A stretch of 64,000 bases of DNA, taken from NCBI GenBank assembly GCA_013396655.1, contig WBMV01006439.1:992001-1056000 (forward strand), read 5' to 3'. The DNA is from Campylorhamphus procurvoides. Its lineage: Eukaryota; Chordata; Aves; Passeriformes; Dendrocolaptidae. Shown one piece after another: positions 1 to 13,019 of this stretch; position 1 is the stretch's first letter; the number at the start of each line of letters is the position of its first letter. The notes under the pieces are model-generated. The model worked only from the letters and a program-made list of their open reading frames with translations. It was not told where the DNA came from and made no database searches. Both the position numbers and the translations under genes were made by a program.

Positions 1-3000
1 TCTAATTGGGGTTCAAAAGAAGACATACAACAGGACAAAGCAGAATGCAGGAGTGTGAAGTACAACAGATCTGCAATGTAAAAACATTATCAAAGGTAGA
101 AAATGCTAAAAAAGTCAAGAGATATTGATACATTAATAACATGGGAGTAAGTTTGCAAGACTCTAAAACCAAAATAAAGAAATTTCTATTCTCTTTTTAT
201 CCCAAAAATAGAAATTTGGATGAGAAAGACTTAAATTAAAGAGATCATTCTGACCTCTCATGATGAAAAACTGTTTATGAATAAAACACTGCAAAACTGT
301 ATCATCAGCAGAACAAAATTATGTGAAAAAAACCCATTATTATTCCTAATTGAAACTTGTTGTGAAGATTACAGTGGGACATACAGTTGTAACTCAGTGA
401 CAATAATCAGAGTAATGTCTGACAGAGAAAAAGAACAATGACAATATTTTGTAAGTTGAGAAATAAAGATGAGGGCTATGGTGATGTGCAAATGTGTAAT
501 CAAGATAACCTTGTGAGGGAAGTAGGGTACAGCTAGGTCACTGGACTACCTTATGGAAAATCTGAGGCTTTTTGCTGGAGCAAGACAGGCTAAATCTTCT
601 GTGCCCTGACAGTTGCTGAAGTCCATGGTCAGCGTCCTGTGACTGCGAAAAATGCAGGACAAACAACAAAATTTCTCAGTGCTTCAGTTCCTACCTCTAC
701 AGTAAAAAAATGCTGTTTACCTTTTCTGAAAGATGCAAGTGCACCTGTGACAGTGTGTGTCTTTGGTATACATGCTCATGTTTGTTGCTGGTTAGACCGG
801 CAAACAGGAATACAGCAGTCACATCCCTAAACCTGGTCAGAGGTCCCCAGTTCCCATAGCAGTGGACCGGACTCCAGCAGCCAGGCAGACCGTTCTGGGC
901 CAGAGCAGCTGGAGATGTTTCCTATGAAATGTAAAACCTTGTGTATATTAAATAGGAAATCCTGAGCTCACTAAAGTCAGTGACAAAAAACAAACCAGAT
1001 TTGAGTGGATGTGGGTCATTTTTTTAACCAAGTAGTAGGACAGTGGTCTTTTTTGACTACTAGCCAGCTGATAAACTGTTTATTGATTCCTAAAGGAAAT
1101 GATAGCTTCAGTTTGGTAAGTACTGAATGTCCCAAGATTCTGGCAAGCCAGTCACACTTGGCAGATTTTCAATCTTACCAAATTAAGGAAACATTAACCC
1201 TTCTTTTTCCCAAGTACTAACTAGATTTTTAGAAGACGTAAGGTGTTATTATAAATTATGAGTCATTATCTAGCATGTTCAAAATACTGTTGCAACTGGA
1301 GCTATGTGGTTGGACTGCCAAATATGCATTCAGTTACCATTTGAGGACAGTGAGAATATCCTTAGTTTCCTACGTGTCAATAAACTCATGGCCAACTCAA
1401 CAAATAAGCACCAAATGGATTTTGTGGGATGGTTCTATTTCCATTAGATTCCATCTTCCAATATTAGGGATGTCTGATTTCTTTATTTTTAATTCCAACA
1501 AATGACAGCTGCTATGAAATGTAGACTTGTGTGAGTGCTGCATTTTAAATGGAAAATTAACTTCAGACGAAACCCTAACAGCAGTTTTCAGCTTTTACGT
1601 GACGTTCAAAGCTGCATTCCAGTAAGGATCATTTTACCTGCACTGCTGTAACTGGGACTAAAGCTGTTATTCAGGTTTCCTGAAAGTGACAGTACAAAGA
1701 ATTTTAAATAATAACTTGACCCTTTATCTTCAGTAAATTTACTAGGGTGCAATTGGATTAACCTAGAAAAACCCAAGCATTATTCCTATCTATTGAAAAG
1801 ATGCAGGATTAAAAAAAAGACTAATAATTCTCAGAATGTATCTATGCAATTTCTGCTGCAACCTCTAAAACATGATAAATGAATATTTAAGGAAAGAAAA
1901 GCATTGAAAATCTACATGGAAAAAACATTAAAATGATGATCTTTAACATGGTTTTGCATAAAAAATATAGTTATATTACACAGTGAAAAGGTACTTCCAT
2001 TACTGTGTCTTTAAAGATGATATCCAATGAGCAATTTAACTTATTAAAACAAAACCCAGCATGTGAAGTAATGAGCAGTTTTCTCAATTTATACTTGTTT
2101 ACACGTAGAAGTTTAAAATATTGATTCTGAGATCTGTGAAACTCCAGTGGCTCTGGTCCAGTGGAGCACTTTAATGGCTTAATAACTTCCTAAAATCTTG
2201 CATGCATTACTCTCAAGCTAATTTATTAGACTATTTCATATTAAGTAAATCCAGAACAAATAGTTAGCACCTTCAAGACCCAGACACAGTATTTTCACAT
2301 CTCTCTTAGATTATTATTTGGATAAAACTGTGGTTTTACACTGAAAGTTGCTAAGCAAAAATCCAAATAATATTTTCACCTTGTGTTTCACATTGAACCA
2401 TATGAATTACTTTTGACCTCCCAAGCCAGCAGGTAAAGCTGGGAAAAGGAACATCTGCAAATTAATCTCTTTCCTTTTTTTTGTGTCCACCATCAACAGA
2501 ATTATCTGGTACATTTCAATGATAATGCAGATCCTACACAAATGTGGCTCCAGAGTCTTCACATCTTGAGTTCCTGAAACGAGTAATTGTATTGCATGGA
2601 AGAAATATTGGCAACATGAAGCTTTCTAATTTTTTAATTTCTTTTTTCCCAGATCAGCCTCCCATAGTTGGAAACAGAATTTGCATATACCAAAGGATAT
2701 AAAAACTGAAGAAAATATGAAGCAATTTTGCTGATTACATATATATACATATGTATGTACACAAATACATATGCAAACTTGCTGACAGAAACAGTGCTAT
2801 TCTGGTCATGAAGCTTAATTTTTGTTTCATTTGGAAAAAGAAATGCTGTGTCCAAAATATTTCCTTCAGAGACTGATTTTTTTTTTAAATAGATTAATTC
2901 ATTCTATACAAGTAGGAGGATAAATACCTTATTGGAGAAAATTTAAATTCAGTTTAATCTTTCATACATCTACACTTTTGTGACAGAAATGGATCTTAGT

Positions 3001-4509
3001 GGTGGGTTAAGTCTGTATTCAATTCAATTGTACTCAATTCTACCCTACAATTTTGTTTGTTCTCAAAAAAAAAAAAAAGGGGAAGACCTACATAATTTGA
3101 AAGTGGCTTTGTACATAGCACCATGAGACTTTGTGTACACTGGTTAGGTGCATAAAACTGAACGTCAGCCCTTCATTTTTGTTATTTAGATCACTTTTTA
3201 TGTATCTATTTTTAGTGGCAATCAGAAGAAAAAGGAACATGAAATACATTTTTTCCATTTCCATCCGATTTCTCTATCTTGAAGCAAGAAAAGTGCTGAA
3301 ACAAAAATTAAAACTAGAAGAGCTATAAACCAGAAAAACTATAGAACTATAAAATAGTATGAAATATGATTGTCACTGGCAAAAAGCACTCTAAAAGCTG
3401 AAAGTAACCACTTTTTCATTCTTAAAATTAAGCAAGTTAACATAGCGGTGCTGTTAAAACAATACAACAGTTCAAATTTTGAATCTCAGGAGACATATGG
3501 TATTCCCGTTGCTTAAGTGCATAGGGATATCTCCCAGTCAGAGAACAGAAAAACTCTGAAGTGCAGACAGTCTGACATATGCCTATTAAAGACTTGAACA
3601 ATACATGAGTAATTACTATTAGAAATCTAACACTGAAAAGATAAAAAGACTTGTCTGAGGCGTATGATCTGTTAAATGTTGCATCTCTTCTTATAGAGTA
3701 CCTTTTAGTAGGTTATGATCAAGCTGCCACACAGGTTTTTAGAGGATGGACTTCGCTGTCTAAGTTCCAGTTATGAATCCCTATCTCATGACATCTAGTG
3801 CAAATAACAGGAATTGTAATTCTTCCCGTGGCAGGCAAGAAATATGTAGTCAAGGTACATGGTTTGGTTTTCTTGTGGTGTTCTTTTTTTTGTTTTTTAA
3901 TTGCCATCTCTGTTACATATATTTCTAGGTCTTAGTTTTCCTGTGCAAGATGTGCAATTTTTTTTTTTTTAGGTAAGTTCTCAGAGTAATAGAATTCTTT
4001 AAGTTATTTTTCTTTTCAGTCTCAAAATACAATGACTGTCACATACAAAGAAACTGGATGAACATAACTGGATCAAAACATGATTCACTGCATTAATAGC
4101 ATGCTTCTGGGCATTACAGCAGTATCTTGGAAATTTAAATGCATTCAATCAACCCTACCAACAGTCAAAATATATTTTCAGTCTAAACTGTGATGCTGCA
4201 CAGCTGCAAGAGTTTTGAAGACAGATTAAAAATGAGACATTTGAAAACTACTTTTCCATATTTTATTCACAAATCTACACTAGTCTGTATGAAAACTGTT
4301 ATGCCCTACTTTGTGTGTACAAAAGACAAACCATGCTGCATTTAGCTGCAGCATTCCAGATTCATTCTGGTATAACATGAGAACAGTATTTGACTCTTTA
4401 AGGAGCCCCTAGTAGGGCAGATGTTCTTATTTCAGAATAACATATTGCAGGAAAGCTATCACACTCAATATTTTTTGTACTTAGAGATGACGATTTTTAA
4501 CCTGCCTTT
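1..4509. other. unique AT-rich non-coding DNA
   Basis: I see no gene, RNA or recognisable repeat here. The open frames are at most about 100 codons and have AT-biased codon use typical of chance ORFs. There are simple homopolymer tracts, for example 14 A at 3065-3078 and a T run near 3960. A slightly GC-richer patch at 835-925 has no frame or splice signal I can support. It is probably intergenic or intronic. Confidence 0.6.
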
Positions 4510-5127
4510 TGTATTGGCTCTGCCTAAGATGGAGATAATCTTCCCCATAGCAGCCCTCCCAGTGCTGTACTTTGCATTGGTAGCTAGAAAGGTGCTGATA
4601 ACACACCAGTGTTTTGGCTACAGCTGAGCAGTGCTGGCACAGCATCAGCAGTGTCTCTCCAGTGTTCCCCCCTCACCCGGAAGAATGGGGCTGGTCCAAA
4701 TCCTTGGAGGGGGCAAAAGCAGGACACCTGACCCAAACTGACCGAAGGGATATTCCATACCATATGATGCCTTCTCAGGTATAAAAGCTAAGAGAAAGCA
4801 GGAAAGGAGGGGCAGGGAGTGGTGTGGGAATCACTGTTATTTGCTTTTACCTTCTGGAGCAACCACTACTTGTACCAAAGCCCAGCTTCCCAGCAGTTTG
4901 CCAGACATCACTTGCTGGTGGGTAATATAAAATAAATGTTTTGATTTTTTTTTCCTTTGCTTGCACGTGCATGACCCTGATTTTTGCTTTAGTAAGGTGC
5001 CTTTATCATGATCTACAAGGGGTTTTCCCATCTTATATTCTCTTCCCTGCTTCCCATCCAGCTGAGGAGGGACATGATAGAATGGCTTGGTGGCCACCTA
5101 GCATCCAGCCAAGGTCAATACACCACA
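4510..5127 (+). mobile_element. ERVL-type solo LTR (618 bp)
   Basis: This is a solo long terminal repeat of an avian endogenous retrovirus. It runs from TGTATTGG to CACCACA, so it has the TG...CA ends of an LTR. Inside, in order, are a U3 block containing GGATATTCCATACCATATGA (4748-4767), the conserved block of the common bird ERVL-type LTRs as I recall them. Next come a TATA box TATAAAA (4780-4786), an AATAAA polyadenylation signal (4931-4936) and a U5 ending in the CCAGCCAAGGTCAA-type tail of this family. The left flank is GCCTTT and the right flank GCCTTA, consistent with a 5 bp target duplication GCCTT with one extra T. No internal retroviral sequence follows, so the interior was probably lost by LTR-LTR recombination. 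Small ORFs inside (4837-5097 and others) are chance frames. Confidence 0.88.
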
Positions 5128-8100
5128 GCCTTAAACATTTGTTAACATTTGATAATAATGGGATCTTTCCAACTACAAAATTATCATATCAGCTTTTGAA
5201 AATACTACTTCCTGCTAGAGAAATTGATGAAACCTGAGATATATTCATCTGAAGGTAGTCTGTTAAATGTTTACTTTACTTCTTTTTCAATGCAATAGGA
5301 AAACATAGCAAAAATTCGCTGTGGCTGAAGTGAAATAACAAATATTTTTATCCTTATCAAGAAACTCAAAATCTCACAGTCCTAGATAACAGTAAAAAGG
5401 TAAGGTTAAAGAAAAATAAAATGAGATAAAAAACAAAGAAGTCTGAAAAATCTGTTGAAAGTTCCAAAAACAAGCCTAATAATTTATTATATATCATACT
5501 TGAAACTGAATATGTTTTCTATCAATTTAGCAAAAAGTTATTGTGAAATCAAAATCATGCTGAATTTCAAGGATAATACCTGTGTGATAATCATAGGGAA
5601 TTTCAGTATTCTATTGATAGATATTCAGAGTTCCAAGGACCATGGGACTGTAATATGAGACCAACCAAATCTTGATGACAATATAAGTTCATGGGGTAGA
5701 AGGATCTCATTGCTCAGCATTTTTGTAGGGTAATGTACTCAGTATCTAACAATGCATCCCTCATTACTATGGATATACATCAGCAATTTTTAATGAAGAC
5801 TGAAATAAGAGAACAATTAAATTGTTAATGTACACAAATACTCAATGTGTATAAATATTTAATGTTCATATTGATACATTAGTTGGTGTAATGATGATGC
5901 CATATTAGTAATTTCTTTAACTTCTTTAATGATTGACTCTACTATTTACCATGAAAAGTTTAATTGTTACAGTTGATGCCTTTTCTATTTAATTCTGGAT
6001 TCTGTTCTCCTTTCTCTCTCTAACAGCAAATTGTTTTGATTTATTAAGTTGTATCTTACAAATAGATTCAATCATCAAAACATATTCCCAGTTTAAACTC
6101 ATCATGGAAAACACTGTGCATACATGATCGGCAGTATTCCTCACCATTTAATATGTGAGTGGATACAGCTATCACATTCATAACGATTTGCAGTCAGTGG
6201 CTTTGACTATGTAAGCAATGCTAAATTAAATAATTTATATTTCCATTTTTTCCAAAAAAAAAAGAGAAAAAAAGATGGAAAAACTTAATATATATGGGGT
6301 AATAAGAGCAGATGCCTTATAGAATTCCTTTTCTATAAATAACTAAAACCACTATATGGTATGACAAAAATTTGAGATGTTCTTCTTTGCTTCCACCTCA
6401 TATTGGAGAATTTGCAATTTATGTTATTTGCAGAGATGAGGTATTTGCACTTATTTTTATTACATACCTATTCCTTAGTTTTACTCATTTTTCAGTGTAA
6501 ATTGGACTAAACTACATAGCTCCCTGTGATGTATTACTCATCAGAAACCTACTCATGAAAGCTACAATACAATGCATTGAGCTCTTTGCAGTAGAAATTG
6601 TATGCTGTTGGCACTTCTCTCATGCATTTCACATGCTTTCTCAGCTGCTCTGTTAAAACAGAGAAATAAATTCATTACAAAGGTTTTATTTGGGTTTTAG
6701 CTGTCTTTCCTTCAAATTCAGAAGAGACTGGACTTTCTGCTGGCCTGAGAGTGGTAGAAACCAAGCATGGTCCAGCTTTAGGAGCTAGTGCCAACAAATA
6801 CTAATGAGATACTGCTGGCTACATTGGCCAGTGCTGTCTTGCAAGATAGAATATCCCTGTTAAAAGAAGCATGGTTCAAATCTAGAGCACAAGAAATTGC
6901 TATCTGGAATAGAGAAAGGCGAGAGTAAAAGAAAATGTATGAAGTGTAGAAGAGTGCCTTTTGTACAGTCATCAAGTTTTTACTTCTGAACTATCACTGC
7001 AAACTCGATTTTTAAAAGTGTTGTGTCATTACATATATGACTACATGAGTACTGAAGCCCTTATCCTTTGGAAACATCAGCTGAAAGAGCACTCCGTGTA
7101 GTCCAGCTAGTACTGAAACTAAGCTGATGTAAATTCTTGTTTGTTCACATCACAGAATAAGGTCATAGTTCAGGACATTTGGTGTTCTCTGCTCCATGCA
7201 CTACCAAGAAAAGATAGCAGGCTGCTCACAAGGGCTGCAAATTCACATAGACCTGTCACAAGCTTGGATGGTGGTTGTTTCTGCTATCCATGACCCGGAT
7301 TAGTGCTCTTTCCCCATTGCTTTTGGGAGAGTACATTCACTCATGAGTAACGAGAACAAAGTGTGGGTCAGTGCTGCATATGCAGATAGCTTATCTGTAA
7401 CTGGCTTAAATGTGCTTGTGATTTATCTCTTATAATGTGTATCTGATACTTCAGACTGTTATGAAACAGCTCAACCTGTAAATTTGAAAGCCAGATTCAC
7501 AGAATGGATATTATTTTTTTATGCCAGTAATGAAAATATGACAAAAGTTGATCAAAAGGCCTATTTCCATAATACCATGACAATTTGGGTTTTCTTAGTT
7601 TTCTTTTTTTATCTCCCACCCTTTCCAGAAAGTTATACTATGGGGCAGTTATTGAGATGAAATCGAGCCAGGGCACTTTCACTTTCAAGAGCCAAGTTGT
7701 AACAGCACTGTTGCAAGGTTCTTTATATCTGTATCTGACTTTCTGCTTTTTTACAGTCTTTCTGAGCTCTTCATAACAGACTACTCATAGTCAGTATTGA
7801 TCTTGTTGAGCTCCACTTTTTGGTTTGAATGGTTTTTCCTTTGGAGGGGGTGGAGGATTGGAAAGATCGTTCTCTTCTTTAAGCCTTATACAATCATGCT
7901 TACATAGAATTCAATTTTTTTCCATATATTCTTATATATCATACTTGAATAATTCTTTACAAGACTCAAACAAGGAAATTATATCCAAATTTGTTCTTCC
8001 TTGTATACATAAAAATTCTCAGCATTTAAAAGGGATATGTATTTCAGGTAATACTTCAGAAATTATATCAAATTCAAAACTAAATATTGCTTATAATAGA

Positions 8101-8249
8101 GAATTCAGTATAACTTCTCCCTATAAGGTTCATCTATATCTCTGCCATACAAACACAGGTTTTTAACAGATACATGGAGTATTTGCAATAACTATATCTC
8201 CTTTTCTGCTGAGAGGTCTTATATCACTTTTTTTTTTCTTTTTCTGCTA
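5128..8249. other. unique AT-rich DNA with a small dispersed repeat
   Basis: No gene is visible. The only structure I can support is a ~46 bp segment at 5508-5553 that closely resembles an insert inside the CR1 element at about 8914-8959, entered separately. An 18-base word at 5487-5504 also recurs at 7932-7949, which in DNA this AT-rich may be chance. ORFs such as 7825-8166 have no recognisable domain. Confidence 0.5.
5508..5553 (+). repeat. dispersed short repeat, copy 1
   Basis: This segment aligns in the same orientation with the foreign insert in the CR1 element at 8914-8959. It includes a 21-base identical stretch (5533-5553 versus 8938-8958) and an upstream similar part beginning AATATGTTTTC. 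I do not recognise the family. It could be a fragment of an unnamed short mobile element or a chance-plus-conversion match. Confidence 0.45.
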
Positions 8250-9101
8250 GTAGGAAGGGATACCTTGCAGAGTGACCCTGACAGGCTTGAGGACTAGGCC
8301 CATTTGAAATTCAACAAGGCCAAGTGCAAGGCCTTAGATCTGGGTCGGTGCAATCCCAGCATTAGTATAAACTGCTGGACAAACTGATCAAGAGCAGACA
8401 CTTTGTGAATCACTTTTGGATATTGGTTGTTGAAAAATTGGACGTGAGCTGACAATGTGTGCTTGCAGAACAAAAGTCAATCGTATGCTGGGCCGCATGG
8501 CCAACAGGTCAAAGGAGCTGATTTTCCTCCTCTGCTCTGCTCTCATGGGATGTCACATGGAGCACTGCATCCAGCTCTGCACCCTCAATACAAGATGTGG
8601 GCCTGCTGGAGCAGGTCCAGGAGAGGACCACAAAAATGATCAGAAGGCAGGAGCATCTCTCCTATGAAGACACCTGTGAGGGCTGAGTTGTTAAGCCCGG
8701 AGAAGAGACAGATTCTTATTGTGGCCTTTCAACATATAAAAATTGCTTATAAGAAAGGAGATGGATGTTTTACCAAGGTATGTAGGGACAAGGTCAATGT
8801 TTTCAAATTGAGAGTCAATTCAGATTGGACATAAGGAAGAAATTCCTTAGGATGAGGGTGGTAAAATGCTGGAACAGGTTGCCCAGAAAGGTTGAATACA
8901 TGAATCTTCTAATTAATATGTTTTCATCAAGTTGATGAAAAGTTATTGTGAAATCAAAGATGCCCAATCTTTCAAAGTCAGCTTAGATGGCATTTTAAGC
9001 AACCTGATAAAGTGATGTGTTTGCCCATGCTAAGTGGACTGGACAAGATGATCAATAAAGGTCTCTTCTAACTCTTCAAATTCAAGCCATTCAATGATCT
9101 T
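8250..9101 (+). mobile_element. CR1 LINE, 5'-truncated 3' end
   Basis: This is a decayed fragment of the chicken repeat 1 (CR1) non-LTR retrotransposon. It covers the end of the reverse transcriptase ORF and the 3' UTR. Recognisable CR1 blocks in order are CAACAAGGCCAAGTGCAAGG, GGGTCGGTGCAATCCCAGCA, a degenerate ATGATCAGAAGGC segment, GGAAGAAATTCCTTAGGATG and CAGGTTGCCCAGAAAGG. It ends with the CR1 tail near TTCAATGATCTTA. The RT reading frame is broken by stops and shifts, so the copy is dead. An insert of about 60 bp (roughly 8896-8957) interrupts the 3' part between AGGTTG and GATGCCCAATC. The short ORFs at 8455-8667 are remnants of the RT frame. Confidence 0.94.
8914..8959 (+). repeat. 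dispersed short repeat, copy 2, inside CR1
   Basis: This sequence does not belong to the CR1 consensus as I know it, since the CR1 text resumes directly on both sides. It matches 5508-5553 with a 21-base identical core. Its position implies insertion, or patching in, after the CR1 landed. Confidence 0.45.
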
Positions 9102-11879
9102 ATAAAAAATTTAATGAATGAACATCTAGAAAGGAAGGCACTTCCAGGGTTTTTTCAAGACTGTCTGTTTTTCCTTTATTATTGAAAGCATATTTTAAAA
9201 TACCTATTGACAAAAATAAATGTTAAAACTATTAGAACAGAATGACTAGCAACTAAGTCAGCAGGTTCCCACTGAGTTTTTGAGCCCTGCAGTATACCAT
9301 AATGTAAGAAAATAGCTAAATCTATCACCCAGTGAAATAATAGGAGGCAGGTCAATATACAGATTTGTGTTGGGGTTTTTATCCAGAAAATACACATTGT
9401 ATACAAATACATCTGCATCAGCTTTCAAATGCTCACATAGCATTCCTTCACTGACATATACTTAAAGTTTTATCTACTTTATTTGCACCAATAGCCATTA
9501 CATATTTTGTGATGGAAGACCACATTATCTGATACATATACGCAGGATGAGAAATCATTATATTTGCATTTTTTATTTAATAGGTCATGATGGACCAGAA
9601 ATTTAGAGTTTAGGTTTGGACACTTTTTTATTTGGTAAGGTAAGATGAAACAAAGTGATAAATACATGTGTGTCTATCTCAAGTAGGTGCTATAAGAATG
9701 ATGGACAAGCAGTGTTTTCTGTTTCTGCCTGGCTACAGCAGCCATGACTTTAAGTTATCGTAGGGTATTTATTCAAACATAATTCTTGCACACAGTGTTG
9801 CAATACATTGCAATATGCACTGAGTGTGCTAGCCCTAGGAATACAGACAGGATTCTGTTGGTGCAATGACTAAAAAGAGGGTTTGGCTGTCGTTCTGTGC
9901 GGCTACAGAAGTTATTATCAAATTAACAGATAATTAGAAACTTTGAACCTGAAAAGTCAGAACACAAGTGAGGATTTTTTAAGTGCAGAGTGTTCATTTT
10001 TAGACTTTCACATTCAAGTTTTTAGGCTTAAGTTAGGTATCTGAGACTAAGTCTAAACCTAAGTTTAGGTTCACTCTGGTAGATGCATCTGGATAGACCA
10101 CACAAGTTTTGCTCTTTACAGAAAAGGAATCAAGAGTGAGTTAACTTTAGATGACCCCTTGGAAAATTAAAGCTTCAGAAAAATTAATAAAATGTAGCAA
10201 GAAGCACAGCCAAAGCCAAAGTTGCATAGGCAATGAATAATGAGGAGTTTCTATAAAATACTCAAAAATGTGTTTGCAAATGGAAAAGATAGACTATTTT
10301 ATTTATACATATTTTAAATACAACCTGAAAAGGGTAAAGGCATACTTGTCAAAAAATCGTCACTTAATTCACTCAGTGAAATGTTTGCATATTTTTAAAA
10401 GAACAACAAGTATACTAATAGTTTAACAAAGTGAGCAATGCCATGTAGCAAAGCATGTGGAAGTACGTGGAAATTTTGTAAGGCACTATGAAGTGTTTCT
10501 CTGCATTGTGGAAACATTTATGCAATATATTTCTTTCCAGTGGGAAAATACTTTGCCATTCTGGAATGGTTTACTTTATTTTTTTTTTAATTTTTAAGTA
10601 CAACAACCTCTATATGGTACAATCAATACCAATAAATATAAGTGGGTATTAATTATCAAAAACAAACAAACAAAAGATTATCCCAAACTTCCCCTAACTT
10701 AGTGTCATAGTTCTAGGAAAGGTTGCTTTATCCCTACAGCCTTCCACTGCATCTCAGCAGACCACTCTGCCCAGGGCAGAAGAGCCTTAAGTGGAAGAGG
10801 AGATTGCACTTGGTTCTTCGGGTGGGGGGAGGGGGGTGTTGAATAAAAATATTTTAAAAAAAAATAGTTATTTTCTAAATTCTGGTCCTCAAGGATACAG
10901 GTGCAACCTACAGAACCCTTTAATTAAGTACCAATGTCTTTGAGACAGTTTTCAGTCCTCATACTTTTGTGCTATTCATTTTAGATAAAACAGAGTGGCA
11001 CATGTGAGAGACCATGAACTTTCTTCAGCTGAATAAGAATAAAAATTAAAAATCCATGCAATTCACTTGCTTGATATTCTAATTTATAGTTGATCATAAC
11101 ACAGGCACTCTCTGCCTTAGCTTAGTAACATTTTTCCTAAGTCATTTATGGGTGAAACCTCTGACATACATATATGTTCATTTATATACGTTCACTAAAA
11201 ACCAAAGAAGAAAACATACTATGATTCCATGTTGAAAAGCAGTGACAACATGAGCTACAATCTCAACCTAATTCAAAGTACCCACTTTCAAAGTACCCTA
11301 CCCATCACATGGGCCACTACTGTAAAGAAAAGAGATGCAGAGTTGTATTTAAAAACCAAGGGGTTTCTCTTAATAGATATCATTTAAAAAAAAAAAAAGA
11401 AAAAAAAGGAAAGAAAAAATTAGTGCCATTCTAAACAGTTTGGTTGTTAGATTTGTTCAACTCACTACTGTTCCTTGCCTTTTGCACATTACCTTTCTTG
11501 ATAAAAACATTTTTTATAAATCATCCAATATCTTTAACAGGCTCCATTTACATTCTGAATTTTCATTATGTCTGTTATCCGATTCCTTTTCAGTGGTGAA
11601 ATTTGTGGGGCTCATGGCTATTTTAATGTGATGGCGCTCATGCCATAATTGATACTTTCAGAGGAATCTCAAGTCCTCAACAGACATCAGCTAAAATGTT
11701 AAGAATGCCTCAAAGTCCCTCTGGTACTATATTTTATAACCATGAAAGTAATGTCATTATTGTAAATTCCCAGACTTTGTCTGAAAATCTTGTACCAGTT
11801 CCCCTAAGCACCAGTTCAGTTAATTAATTCAAACAATTTCCCCTCTAATCTCTAAAACATTTTCATATTTAAGACAATA
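9102..11879. other. unique AT-rich non-coding DNA
   Basis: I see no gene or classifiable repeat. The stretch contains an (AAAC)n-like patch near 10660, a G-run near 10824-10840 and an A-rich tract at about 11385-11420. The overlapping minus-strand ORFs at 9179-9667 have no recognisable motif and no splice sites worth noting. Confidence 0.55.
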
Positions 11880-12260
11880 AATGGAACACCTAAGGGGCTC
11901 ATTTGTTGTTGGTCATTAATATGCCACGGAATTAAAGGAATTATTGCTGCCCTTCAGTGACATGAATAATTTTAATATGGTTTGAACCCCTATAAGGTTA
12001 AAATCATGACCTCTCAGTGCTGTGAGCAAATGAATATAATGATATCCTTTGAATAGGACTTGCCACTCCTTTGCCTTTCTTGAAACCACATGATTTATGC
12101 CAATTTTGAAATCATATTATTTAATGATAATTTTAAAATTTGTAATTAATTTAGCAGTGGATTGATTGCATTTCCCTTGAACCAGTGCAGAAGGTTAATG
12201 CAATTGGAGTCTGATGGGTCTGGTAACTTTGACAGTAATTGGTTATTATGTTATATGTTA
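11880..12260. promoter_or_regulatory. candidate conserved non-coding element
   Basis: This AT-rich but non-repetitive stretch is dense in homeodomain-type cores (ATTA/TAAT), for example GGTCATTAATATGCC, AATTAAAGGAATTATTGC and GTAATTAATTTAGCAG. It has no low-complexity drift. That texture is typical of vertebrate conserved enhancers in gene deserts. This is a judgement from composition only, and conservation cannot be seen from a single sequence. Confidence 0.2.
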
Positions 12261-13019
12261 AGATAAGGAGTCAGCAGTTGAGAATTCCCATGGGATTTGC
12301 AGAAGACAGAACTGTATGCTTGCAAACCTCCTTTCCTCCCTTCAAACACTTCTTTTAAATTCATAACAGAGTTGGTTTTGACCTTCAGGGTGATATTTCA
12401 CAAGGCTTAGTTCTAACTAACATCCAACACCAGATTATAGTAATGCAGCAAAAAAATATCTCTAGGAAGATCAACAAAGCAACCACAGATTTCCTCTTAG
12501 TGCTCAAATGTATTATTTCAATGCAACTGCCAAAATAACATGCTGTCAACATGGAAAGCTATCAGTTCCTTGACACTATCTGATATTCAGATTAAAAAGC
12601 TTATACTAAAGTCCAAAATGTATATTAATACTTTGGTCATTATTTACTGGAAACTTTTTCTATAATTTTGAATTTTATTATTCATATTTATAAAATAATA
12701 AATAACTTGCAAAGAACAATTCAAATTGATAATTTTTATCAAAAAATAAAGGGCACAGAATTAATGAAATATTTGTGTGTTTATGACCTCATTTTATGAA
12801 TAACATACCTATTAATAATTTTAAGTGGCATCACATAATTTAAAATATGTTTTTGACATTACAGAAGACAATAGATAAAGATAATGCAGTTGAATCAAAT
12901 ATATTATTCCAAGACTCTTTTCATTTATTTTCCCTTTCAACCAAATCATTAGAAAGCTTTACAGTTTATGAATTGATTTACCACAATCAATGAGATTTTT
13001 AAAGAACTCTTTAAAGATG

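Noticed and set aside
5487..7949. 18-base repeat between 5487-5504 and 7932-7949
   Set aside because: AT-rich and without similarity beyond the word, so chance is plausible in 64 kb.
8455..8667. ORFs resembling coding sequence
   Set aside because: Remnants of the CR1 reverse transcriptase frame, not a host gene.
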